DNA of 19,221 bases, taken from the NCBI GenBank assembly GCA_023392075.1, contig JAEVZU010000178.1:1-19221 (forward strand), read 5' to 3'. Both the position numbers and the translations under genes were made by a program. The notes under the pieces were generated by a model, which saw only the letters and a program-made list of their open reading frames with translations, ran no database searches and was not told the origin of the DNA. This document shows positions 7,866-15,241 of the stretch, one piece after another (the first letter of the stretch is position 1; each line of letters starts with the position of its first letter). This stretch comes from Bacillota bacterium. Lineage in GTDB: Bacteria; Bacillota; Clostridia; Acetivibrionales; DSM-1351.

Positions 7866-8849
7866 TTAAATATCCAATTCGGCCAGGGTGGCTGGAAGTT
7901 CATGTTTTGTATTTACCTTGTCAGGACCGGTAACCAGATCAAAGCAGGAAAGAATCAGTTTTCCATTCCATATGATTGGTTCTCCCGGCTGATCAAGTTC
8001 ACCGTTAAAACCGTCCGAGTCCGGGCTTTGCGCTATTCTTTCCACCCTTCCGTCAGGATAGATCTTGCCTACCGCATTAGCTGAAAAATCTGCTATATAA
8101 AGGTTTCCGCCGTCATCCATGATCATTCCGTCGGTTGTCTGCAATTGTGACGGATCCTGAGCCCAGATTTTGTTTTCCCTTACCGAACCGTCTTCATTGA
8201 ATTTGATCCTGTAAACCGCTCCGTCTCCGAAATTTCCTATCAGCAAATCGCCGTTCCTGTCAAACTCAATACCATCAACGCCGTACTGGCAGTCTTTATT
8301 ATAGGTCAGGAATGTGGTTAAAATATTTTTATCTTCAAGAGTATTGGTGATCTGAATATTTTCATCCTCCAGATGGAATCTGTATACGCAGCTTACCAGC
8401 AGTCCCGAAGGATCCTTAACCTTTGACAGCATACTTTGTGTAACGTATATGTGATTTCCTTTTATCCTCATTCCGTTGGGATGTTCCATCCCATCAGCCA
8501 CAACGGTGGTTTTCACAACTTTACCGTTTTCAATTTTCAGCCTCAGTATTCTGCCTTTGAACTGCAGTTCTTCTGCTCCCGACCAGCCCTGATTATCACA
8601 GATATAGAGGTCTCCGTCCGGCCCGAATTCAATCCCCATCGGACAGGCAAGTCCTGTATCCTCACGGGTTGGAACATCAACCCACTTTGTAATGCTTTTA
8701 TTTTTATCTATTTTTAAAATACAGCCGGGCATGCCTGGATCGGCATAATTGGGGCAGGCAAGTATGAGATTGCCGTCCTTATCAATTGACATTCCGTCCG
8801 GAGTACATACATATTCGGGAAGTAACGCAAATAGTTTTGAAGTCTTCAT
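7866..8849 (-). CDS. SMP-30/gluconolactonase-like beta-propeller protein
   Basis: A 327-residue protein with the repeated blade signature of the SMP-30/gluconolactonase/LRE family: TPDGMSIDKDGNL (16-28), MGIEFGPDGDLYICDN (71-86), HPNGMRI (123-129), GVDGIEFDRNGDLLIGN (190-206) and TTDGMIMDDGGNLYIADF (238-255). The Asn and Asp residues in the last three fit the metal-binding positions of sugar lactonases. No signal peptide is seen, so it is cytoplasmic. Lactonases of this family open aldonolactones made by a sugar dehydrogenase, which agrees with the dehydrogenase gene 86 nt upstream. The lactonase role is inferred; some relatives have other or no known activity. The ATG at 8849 has AAAGGCGGA upstream. 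Confidence 0.85.
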   Translation of the reverse strand: MKTSKLFALLPEYVCTPDGMSIDKDGNLILACPNYADPGMPGCILKIDKNKSITKWVDVPTREDTGLACPMGIEFGPDGDLYICDNQGWSGAEELQFKGRILRLKIENGKVVKTTVVADGMEHPNGMRIKGNHIYVTQSMLSKVKDPSGLLVSCVYRFHLEDENIQITNTLEDKNILTTFLTYNKDCQYGVDGIEFDRNGDLLIGNFGDGAVYRIKFNEDGSVRENKIWAQDPSQLQTTDGMIMDDGGNLYIADFSANAVGKIYPDGRVERIAQSPDSDGFNGELDQPGEPIIWNGKLILSCFDLVTGPDKVNTKHELPATLAELDI

Positions 8850-8935
8850 TTAAAAATCCGCCTTTCATTATTTTAAATTTTAATAGAGTGTGAGGGCGGT
8901 ACCCGTCAATGAGATGCCCTGTTAGAATAATTAAA

Positions 8936-9976
8936 TTAAAATTTAATAACAATCTTTTTCTTTGCTTTCCTGTTCTCCACCATTTCGAAGGCATCCAGAA
9001 TTCTATCGAATTCTATGACATCCGATATGAAGTCATCAGGATTTAACACACCCATCTGGATCCAGTTGACTATCTGTCTGTGTGCTTCAGCTTCTTCAAG
9101 CTTTGAGGGCCATTGCACAAATTGAAGGGTCCAGTTGTATGGCGCCTTGCTCCAGTCCAATTCCATTCCCAGCTTGGGTGATATGCCATAGCAGCAGATT
9201 TTACCGTTATATTTTATAAGTTCCATTGCCTGGTTGATCAGCTGGTTAATACCAACCGCATCCACAACAAAATCTGCACCCTCGGGAAGTATTCCGTGAA
9301 CCGCCTCTGAAACATTGACCTTTGTGCTGTTAAATACATAGTCGGCACCCATCTTTTTGGCTTCGGTCAATTTTTCATCTATAACATCGAACAAAACGAT
9401 AGGACCTATGCCCAAAAGTTTTGCAAATCTGGTAAAGCACAAACCCACCGGTCCCGCTCCGAATATTACAAGTGTCTTGTTGGCTTCCATCCCAAAACGT
9501 TTGATTGCGCTTAATACTTCACGGAAGGTCACTATCATGGAGGCACTGACAGGATTTATTTCCTTCGGAACTATCTGCTGTGCATAATAGCCTTCTGAGA
9601 ATTCCGGCGTACCGGGACCTTTTCCGTCCTCTGTCATGGCCTTCCAGTCACCTGTAACCGCATATTCGGAGAAAGCACCCCAGCCGGAATAGTATTGATC
9701 GGTTTTTCCTTCAAGGAACGGCAGCAGGACGATATCACCTTTTTTAAAGTATTTTACTTTACACCCCAGCTCAACGACCTCACCCACACCCTCATGTCCC
9801 AGTACGGCAGGATATGTATCAAAGCCCTTGAAGGTGCCGTGAATCAATTTTGTATCCGTACCGTTACAAACACCGCAGCTCAACACCCTGACCAGCATTT
9901 GATATTCGTTGTAACCAGGTTTCGAAACCTCTACTACAGATAATTGTCCCTTATCATCTACAACCAAACTTTTCAT
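8936..9976 (-). CDS. Zinc-type medium-chain alcohol/polyol dehydrogenase
   Basis: A 346-residue medium-chain dehydrogenase. The catalytic-zinc region is VLSCGVCNGTD (Cys34), and GHEGVGEVVELG (His61, Glu62) follows the family pattern. The Rossmann nucleotide-binding loop is IFGAGPVGLCFTRFAKLLG (about 171-189), with an acidic FDVIDEKL after the second strand suggesting NAD preference. The four-cysteine structural-zinc loop of classical alcohol dehydrogenases is absent; its place holds EGKTDQYYSGWGAFSEY. This is the sorbitol/threonine-dehydrogenase style of the family, so a sugar or polyol substrate is likely. The ATG at 9976 has GGGAGG 7 nt upstream. It is the first gene of the run ending with the FGGY kinase, behind a strong palindrome-overlapped promoter. 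Confidence 0.92.
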   Translation of the reverse strand: MKSLVVDDKGQLSVVEVSKPGYNEYQMLVRVLSCGVCNGTDTKLIHGTFKGFDTYPAVLGHEGVGEVVELGCKVKYFKKGDIVLLPFLEGKTDQYYSGWGAFSEYAVTGDWKAMTEDGKGPGTPEFSEGYYAQQIVPKEINPVSASMIVTFREVLSAIKRFGMEANKTLVIFGAGPVGLCFTRFAKLLGIGPIVLFDVIDEKLTEAKKMGADYVFNSTKVNVSEAVHGILPEGADFVVDAVGINQLINQAMELIKYNGKICCYGISPKLGMELDWSKAPYNWTLQFVQWPSKLEEAEAHRQIVNWIQMGVLNPDDFISDVIEFDRILDAFEMVENRKAKKKIVIKF

Positions 9977-10111
9977 TTTTGTCCTCCCGATTTTAAAAAA
10001 TTGATTCTATAGCGATTAATTTACAGTTATTTAGTATTCCTCTATTTAGAATTGACATCCGGTCGAATTAAGAAATAATCGAGCTAAGTAATTTTGACAT
10101 AAAGTATTTTT

Positions 10112-10135
10112 GTTATAATGTAATTACATTATAAC
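10112..10135. promoter_or_regulatory. Perfect 24-bp palindromic operator upstream of the dehydrogenase operon
   Basis: All 24 bases form a perfect palindrome: GTTATAATGTAA joined to its reverse complement. The core ATAATGT-AATT-ACATTAT differs by one base from the site upstream of the GntR gene. It overlaps the predicted -10 of the minus-strand promoter. The likely ligand is the GntR/UTRA protein encoded at 4354-5106, an inference from the shared site and gene context. Confidence 0.8.
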
Positions 10136-10156
10136 CTGAAATTTTTTTTAAAGCAA
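10128..10156 (-). promoter_or_regulatory. Predicted sigma-A promoter of the dehydrogenase-kinase operon
   Basis: On the minus strand TTGCTT (10156-10151) and TATAAT (10133-10128) are spaced by 17 nt, with an A-rich spacer. The -10 sits in the palindrome at 10112-10135. The dehydrogenase ATG is about 150 nt downstream. Confidence 0.6.
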
Positions 10157-10199
10157 GACTTTTTTTATAACAGAAAAAAGTGATGTGGGCATAAATTGA

Positions 10200-10532
10200 G
10201 GGGATGCGTTTTACAATAGAACAATCGCAACACATGAATTACTGATTATAGTGTTCAAGTACAACTTCAATAAATGGGCAGCTCCATTAAAAGTATATGC
10301 CTGAAATTGTAGGAGAAACACAAGCATTTTAGTTGGCAAATCGGCAGGACGCCGATTTGAGCAGTAACCCGAGACAGGATGTCGAGTGTTCTGCGACAGC
10401 AAAAATACTTGTGATGAGCCATACAAATTTCAGGCATATACTTTGTGAGCAATCCATTTATTAAAGTTAGTACGGGAGCACTATTACATTTTTCACATAT
10501 ATTGCAATTGTTTTAGTTTTGTGACACTCCCC
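10200..10532. repeat. Inverted-repeat element, copy 2 (333 bp), interrupted by a nested element
   Basis: The outer ends are GGGG at 10200-10203 and CCCC at 10529-10532. Reading inward, the two arms (10200-10277 and 10532-10454, about 78 bp each) are roughly two-thirds identical by eye, sharing ACAATYGCAA, ATAGTG and AATAAATGG. The left arm is nearly the same as the right arm of copy 1 (2580-2657). No transposase is encoded; short minus-strand frames here read through the repeat and are not credible genes. The element fills the gap between the end of the SIS gene (10540) and the dehydrogenase promoter, so it probably insulates or partly terminates transcription from the right-hand operon. Confidence 0.75.
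10289..10453. mobile_element. Nested small structured insertion inside repeat copy 2
   Basis: A perfect 19-bp inverted repeat, beginning AAAGTATATGCC at 10290-10308 and matched at 10426-10444, bounds a segment absent from copy 1. CCATT occurs on both sides (10284-10288 and 10454-10458), consistent with a 5-bp target duplication, although the right side carries about 9 extra bases after the repeat. Inside are a hairpin AAATCGGC-AGGAC-GCCGATTT (near 10337-10357) and a second GACA/TGTC-containing segment. It encodes no plausible protein. It may be a non-autonomous mobile element or a structured RNA; the family is not recognised. Confidence 0.6.
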
Positions 10533-10539
10533 AAGACAT

Positions 10540-11619
10540 TTATTCCTCATCCTTTTTGTGTGTTATAAAATATTTCTCCATTCTGCTGTCGTCGGGATGC
10601 ATCAACAGCTCCCGCCCGCCGTCCACGGCCAGCTGGTAGGCCATAACCTGCGGCACGGCCGACAATTCCAGACAGCTGAACTCCCCGCCCAGCAGCTCAA
10701 TTTTGAGATCACTTTTATCCATAACCGAACTGCCCACCACCAGACCGTTGTTCCACACTTCCTTCATATACGCAGCCAGTGACAGTGCCTTTTTATCCTC
10801 TCTGCCCCCATCGTTCAGCACAATCACACAATGGCGGGTATCATAACCGTAATTCGGCCCGTGCATACCTTCCTCAAGTTCATAGCCCATTGAAGTTGTC
10901 TGCGGAATTTCCCACACTTTAACCGCGCCTTCCAGGGCCACACCATATAACGCACCTGCCCCTGTAAATATTATGCACTGTGATCTCATGATCTGGCGCT
11001 TACTTTTCTTAAGCCATTCAAGAGTTTTTTCAGTGACCGCACGATGGCTTTCCGGAACCCGGGCAGCCTGTGCCAGATATTCATTGTATTGCGAAGAAGA
11101 TATTGCACCTCTGCGCAGACCCACTTCCAGGGCCAGGATCATATGTGTGAAAACTGATGAACTGTAGCCTATTGTACGCATCAGATATTCCTCGTACCCA
11201 CAGCCCATATTAACATGTGATGAAGCCTCTCTTGCAAGGGGAGTCTCCCCTGATTCCGTAATGCTCAGACTTAAAAAGCCCATATCCTGAACCAGCTTTT
11301 GAGCTTTTCTAGTAACAATAGAGGTTCCGGTCTGTGATGTAAATATGTACAGGGCTTTGGGATTGTAGTAGCCGGTATTGTAACAAAAATCCGCGGGATA
11401 GCAGACCTTGGTTCCAATACCGGTAACCTTCTCTACAAAAATTTTCGAAGTGATAGCCGAGGTGTTGGAAGTACCTGAACCTATAAATATTATTTCATTT
11501 ATATCATTTATTTTATCGGATAAATATTCAAGGAAGGAGTGCATATTCTCCTTCCTGCTTTGCAGTATCCCCTCCAAAACAGCCGAGATTCTTTTGATGC
11601 AGTCTAAAAGTGTTACCAT
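10540..11619 (-). CDS. Double-SIS-domain sugar isomerase/deaminase (GlmS C-domain/AgaS/FrlB-like)
   Basis: A 359-residue cytoplasmic protein with two SIS sugar-phosphate domains. The first (about 30-170) has IIFIGSGTS and IFTSQTGTS phosphate loops. The second (about 205-345) has CIIFTGAGALYGVALEGAVKVWEIPQ and YELEEGMHGP. In the isomerase domain of GlmS the catalytic Glu precedes the HGP motif by three residues; a Glu is kept here (EGMHGP). The C-terminal Lys of MEKYFIT aligns by eye with the GlmS active-site Lys. There is no glutaminase domain, so it should act in catabolism: a glucosamine-6-phosphate deaminase-like, amino-sugar isomerase or Amadori-deglycase reaction. It is the last gene of the operon with the ROK kinase and family 9 hydrolase. 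The ATG at 11619 has GGAAAGGAAA upstream. Confidence 0.85.
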   Translation of the reverse strand: MVTLLDCIKRISAVLEGILQSRKENMHSFLEYLSDKINDINEIIFIGSGTSNTSAITSKIFVEKVTGIGTKVCYPADFCYNTGYYNPKALYIFTSQTGTSIVTRKAQKLVQDMGFLSLSITESGETPLAREASSHVNMGCGYEEYLMRTIGYSSSVFTHMILALEVGLRRGAISSSQYNEYLAQAARVPESHRAVTEKTLEWLKKSKRQIMRSQCIIFTGAGALYGVALEGAVKVWEIPQTTSMGYELEEGMHGPNYGYDTRHCVIVLNDGGREDKKALSLAAYMKEVWNNGLVVGSSVMDKSDLKIELLGGEFSCLELSAVPQVMAYQLAVDGGRELLMHPDDSRMEKYFITHKKDEE

Positions 11620-11719
11620 ATTATGTTTTTCCTTTCCATTTAAAAATGTAAGCTATTTATGCAGAACGCGCTTAGGCCACCGGCTTTCCCGGTATTTTTG
11701 ATACTTTTATTCACCATCA

Positions 11720-14098
11720 CTATTCGGCATCACAATACAAATCCGCAGCAAGCCAAAGCCACCGGCCGGCCGATGTGGTCCAGACCTCCTTATAGGTCGC
11801 ATTGCCCGCCATGGGCCAATAAGGTACATCCTGATTGTCTTTCGTCTGTATTCCCACAGGTATCTCTCCGACCATTTCGCCGGCAAGAGCACAGTACTGC
11901 TGGGCATAGTTGCTTCCCTCACCATAAATAAGGGATTGCCCGAAGGGGTTTTTCCCGGCTACCCAGTAAAGCTGTTCCCGCGCAATGTCCAGCAGTTCGG
12001 CATCATTAAAATATTTTCCCAGCAATGCCGCAGCCTTTCCTGAGGCCAGATGGACGGCAGTATTCCCTCTGAATGAAAACCATACCGGGAAACACCGTAC
12101 ACAATATTTTTCATCCAGAACAGCCGCATTTTTCAGCTGCTCAACATAGTTCGATCTCTCCTCCTCATAAGAGGTTAACAGATGAAGCAGCGGGAAGGTT
12201 TCCCTGTCATCGGCCTCATCCGCCGAGTGTATCCCTGCCGGAATCATTCCGTAAGGCTCTGTATATTTCATTATGGCTTTAATGTACCCTCCGTAAAGTG
12301 TCATAGCCCTTTCCCACTGAGGAAGCTTTCCGCTGCCCTTCTGTGTGCGGCACAGAAGCTCCAGGGCCTGCATATATATCTGTTCTCTGGATTGGTGGTT
12401 GAAGTGTACTATTGTTTTTTTGGTTTCGTCACGATAGAAGAAGCCTTTCAGGGGAATTCCGCCGTTGCCTGTTTCCTGGCACATAAGCATGGAATCTGCA
12501 AATTTCCCGGCTTCCTTTGCATAATAATCGTCATTTGTAGCCTTGTATATGACCGATGCCGCCCAGCTGGCAGTGGCATAGTATTGAGAAAGGCTGGAAT
12601 TATATGTGTGTTCATACATGGACGCCTGTTCCATACCTGCCGTTTCAAAGCGTTCAAGGGCAAACCGGAAATCACTTTTTGCACTGTCAAGGCATTTCCA
12701 GGCAAGCTCCGGATCCATATCTTTTAAAGCAATGGCTCCATAGGCTTCAATACCTGACATGAGAAAGTTTTCAAATGCATGATTATGTACACGTGCAGCA
12801 ACATCATCCATGTCTCCTATCAAACCGTTGGTCCAGCGGCATACCCCGGCGCTGGACACCCTGCAGCCGTCTCCGAACCTCATTCTGAGTACGAAGTCCA
12901 ACCCCCACTGAGCCTCTTCCAGTAAACGAAGGTACAGGAGTCTCTCCTTTTCACCCCCGGCATTATTCTTTACAGTTTCGGCCATCTCCAAAAGGGCATG
13001 TACAACCTCCGCCGTCTGGGCAGTCTGCTGGGATACATCTCCCGCATCATGCCAGCCGCCGTTATATACTGCTTTTACTCCATTATGTTCTGCAATGATG
13101 TCCCCGTGACAGGCTCCGTGTCTGCCTGCTACGGGATATCCGCACCTTTCGGAATACAGGAAATGTATTACTTTCCAGACTGCCTCCTCCATAATACGCG
13201 GGCCTATTTCAAAGCTCTCTGTGATAACCCCTCCTGCCCTGAGGCTGTATCTTCCGGGCTGTTTGAATTCAGAAAAATCAAGTATGGAAAAGCTACCCTT
13301 ATAATTGTTAATACTTTTTATCTTTGCTGAGAAAACTACTTCTGAAGTTTTTTCTTCTATGAGCTGAAATTCTCCGGCAGCAATATTTGCAACGGCTGTT
13401 TTCTTACCTGCGGCCCAGTACCCTGTTGTCGAATATGAAATTGTATTCTTTTTGCACACCCAGCCTGTGGAAATGTCCGGTTCGGCTATCTGCTCAAGTC
13501 TGATATCACTTATGTCATATTCCATAATATCCGCTGTTGTAACTTCTTTCCCAAAGCACTGGATACTGAATTTCAATTCTGTTACCGAATCTCTCGGGAG
13601 CTCCGGAAATTCCCATATACAGCTGTTCCATACCCTGTTCTTCAGATTGATTATATGCTGGCCTTCCCTCATATACTTATCCGGAACCTTTTGTAACCCA
13701 TCATTGACCAGGTTGACCGTTATCATGGGACTGTGATGACCCGGGCACTCCGGTTTTACTTTAAAGGAAATACGGTTATACTCTTCCCAATTCTCCCTGT
13801 TAAACTTCAAAACAACTTCCTTTTGACCGAAAAAGGTATAGTCACCGTCCTCAGGAGCACCTTCAGGCCAGCGGCCGGTCCGGACCGGCACGCTCATGCG
13901 CAGTACACCGCCGGTAAACGCGGCTTTTCCTGCACCTGCTTCACGCCAATCGTTCCCGGTGATTTTATCCCATAAGCTTTTACTATGTATTATCTCCTTT
14001 TTTAAAAGTCTTGTCTCTGCCGTTTTGCCCTCATCAGGCAGCAATACTCCGTGTATATATCCGGATTTGATCAGCTGCTCCTCAAATTCCCGCCTCAT
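11720..14098 (-). CDS. Cytoplasmic glycoside hydrolase family 9 protein
   Basis: A 792-residue protein. Residues about 40-205 form a beta-rich, carbohydrate-binding-like N-terminal region (family not recognised). Residues about 215-300 match the Ig-like domain preceding many family 9 catalytic domains (TGYWAAGKKTAV, FKQPGRYSLRAG). Residues about 305-792 are the catalytic (alpha/alpha)6 domain. GGWHDAGD supplies the nucleophile-activating pair Asp351/Asp354, KNPFGQSLIYGEGSNY is the usual late motif, and Glu771 in NATYKEVWTTSAGRW stands where the catalytic acid is expected. No signal peptide, dockerin or membrane anchor is seen, so it should act inside the cell on imported oligosaccharides, unlike typical cellulases. 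The ATG at 14098 is chosen for its AAAAGGAGG site 6 nt upstream; a frame opening at 14251 overlaps the ROK gene and adds a Cys/Arg-rich non-family tail. Known family 9 specificities include cello-oligosaccharides and beta-glucosaminides. Confidence 0.9.
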   Translation of the reverse strand: MRREFEEQLIKSGYIHGVLLPDEGKTAETRLLKKEIIHSKSLWDKITGNDWREAGAGKAAFTGGVLRMSVPVRTGRWPEGAPEDGDYTFFGQKEVVLKFNRENWEEYNRISFKVKPECPGHHSPMITVNLVNDGLQKVPDKYMREGQHIINLKNRVWNSCIWEFPELPRDSVTELKFSIQCFGKEVTTADIMEYDISDIRLEQIAEPDISTGWVCKKNTISYSTTGYWAAGKKTAVANIAAGEFQLIEEKTSEVVFSAKIKSINNYKGSFSILDFSEFKQPGRYSLRAGGVITESFEIGPRIMEEAVWKVIHFLYSERCGYPVAGRHGACHGDIIAEHNGVKAVYNGGWHDAGDVSQQTAQTAEVVHALLEMAETVKNNAGGEKERLLYLRLLEEAQWGLDFVLRMRFGDGCRVSSAGVCRWTNGLIGDMDDVAARVHNHAFENFLMSGIEAYGAIALKDMDPELAWKCLDSAKSDFRFALERFETAGMEQASMYEHTYNSSLSQYYATASWAASVIYKATNDDYYAKEAGKFADSMLMCQETGNGGIPLKGFFYRDETKKTIVHFNHQSREQIYMQALELLCRTQKGSGKLPQWERAMTLYGGYIKAIMKYTEPYGMIPAGIHSADEADDRETFPLLHLLTSYEEERSNYVEQLKNAAVLDEKYCVRCFPVWFSFRGNTAVHLASGKAAALLGKYFNDAELLDIAREQLYWVAGKNPFGQSLIYGEGSNYAQQYCALAGEMVGEIPVGIQTKDNQDVPYWPMAGNATYKEVWTTSAGRWLWLAADLYCDAE

Positions 14099-14112
14099 AC
14101 AAGTCCTCCTTT

Positions 14113-15072
14113 TTAATAAAAACCGAATCCCACTGCGGCAGCACCTATTATACCGACAGTACCGGGGTTTAATTCCGAAAGAGCAATTCCTTTTTTTACC
14201 GATCCCAGTTCTTTTTTCCCTATCCTGTCGAGTATCTGCCTGTACATCCATCCGTCAGCCATGACTCCTCCGCCCAAAATGATCCTTTCAGGATTGGTAA
14301 CCCTTATAAGGTTCATAATTCCGCAGGTTACTGCCGCTGCAGCTTCATCTGCAATTTTACAGGCCAATGGATCTCCTGCTCCTGCAGCTGCAAAAATGGT
14401 TTTTGCCGAAATTTCAGCCTCACCGAAGCTGAATAACTGTGAGTCGGGATACTTTTCTCCAAGTCCCGCTGCTCTTTTATACATACCGCGCCCCGAGGCT
14501 ATTGCTTCAAGGCAGCCCAGTCTTCCGCATTCACATTCAACGTCACTATCTATGTCAATAACTATATGTCCGATTTCTCCAGAATCATTTTCCCACCCCC
14601 GCAGCAGTCTGCCGCCAGCAACGAACCCTGCTGCAATACCGGTCCCAACATTTAAATAAATAAAATCCTTATCTTCTTTTCCCGTACCAAAAGCTTTTTC
14701 GGCCAGGGTTGCAGCCTTTACATCATTTTCAATCCTGATGTCAAAATGGTATTTTTCCTTAATTAAACTTCCTATTGGAATATTCTCTCTTCTTGAAGGG
14801 TCGATCATAATCCAGTTTCCATTAATATAATCAACCTGTCCGATCATTCCCATTCCCGCATGCTCCGGCTTTTCATCTATCCAGCCGACCGTGGATATAT
14901 AATCGTCCAGAGCTTCAAAAATCACCCTGGTTCCCTCTGTTTGTGTAAGATATCCTGTGTTATACTTTTTTGATCGCAGCAACTGCCCGTTTGAATCAAC
15001 TTCACCTATAAGCAGTTTTGTGCCTCCCAAATCAAGAGCCAAACAAGTACTATTATCCGTCTTCTTATCCAT
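14113..15072 (-). CDS. ROK-family sugar kinase
   Basis: A 319-residue kinase of normal ROK length, without the N-terminal helix-turn-helix of ROK repressors. The phosphate loop is LALDLGGTKLLIGEV (11-25). The catalytic Asp is D117 in RIENDVKAATLAE. GTGIAAGFV is the second nucleotide motif. Zinc ligands are visible as His169 (GEIGH) with Cys180, Cys182 and Cys187 (CECGRLGCLE). The family phosphorylates glucose, N-acetylglucosamine, N-acetylmannosamine, fructose, allose and similar. The ATG at 15072 is chosen because GGGAGA lies 6 nt upstream and the protein then begins just before the phosphate loop; an ATG at 15132 would add 20 residues. The stop is 14 nt from the family 9 hydrolase start, so the two are co-expressed. 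Its substrate is probably the sugar released by that hydrolase. Confidence 0.92.
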   Translation of the reverse strand: MDKKTDNSTCLALDLGGTKLLIGEVDSNGQLLRSKKYNTGYLTQTEGTRVIFEALDDYISTVGWIDEKPEHAGMGMIGQVDYINGNWIMIDPSRRENIPIGSLIKEKYHFDIRIENDVKAATLAEKAFGTGKEDKDFIYLNVGTGIAAGFVAGGRLLRGWENDSGEIGHIVIDIDSDVECECGRLGCLEAIASGRGMYKRAAGLGEKYPDSQLFSFGEAEISAKTIFAAAGAGDPLACKIADEAAAAVTCGIMNLIRVTNPERIILGGGVMADGWMYRQILDRIGKKELGSVKKGIALSELNPGTVGIIGAAAVGFGFY

Positions 15073-15142
15073 ATAGTTCTCCCTGATTATTAAACTCAAC
15101 TCCCTATAATATTTGCTTCCGGCAGCAATCAATTAATGAATG

Positions 15143-15196
15143 CCGGCCGGGAGAACTGGCATTGTGCAGGATGCAGGCAGCCGTTCTCCCGGCCGG
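15143..15196 (-). promoter_or_regulatory. Strong GC-rich stem-loop after the binding-protein gene
   Basis: A perfect 14-bp inverted repeat, CCGGCCGGGAGAAC at 15143-15156 and its complement at 15183-15196, encloses a 26-nt loop. It is placed about 45 nt past the stop of the binding-protein gene and before the ROK gene. No T-run follows on the minus strand, so it is not a classical terminator. It probably protects the upstream transcript from 3' decay or lowers expression of the downstream enzymes. Confidence 0.75.
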
Positions 15197-15241
15197 TATC
15201 AAATTTGAATCAATGGAAAATGTATAATTAAATGGTACACA

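Noticed and set aside
10094..10119. Plus-strand TTGACA followed by TATAAT upstream of the dehydrogenase gene
   Set aside because: The spacer is only 14 nt, the TATAAT is a by-product of the palindrome, and no plus-strand gene follows.
10211..10452. Short minus-strand frames of 61-71 codons in the gap upstream of the dehydrogenase gene
   Set aside because: They run through the inverted-repeat element and its nested insertion, lack convincing ribosome sites and overlap each other in different frames.
11640..11719. Hairpin ACCGG-GAAAG-CCGGT between the family 9 and SIS genes
   Set aside because: The stem is only 5 bp and no T-run follows directly; too weak to call a terminator.
14099..14251. 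N-terminal extension of the family 9 hydrolase
   Set aside because: It overlaps the ROK gene, is rich in Cys and Arg unlike family members, and a near-perfect AAGGAGG site supports the ATG at 14098.
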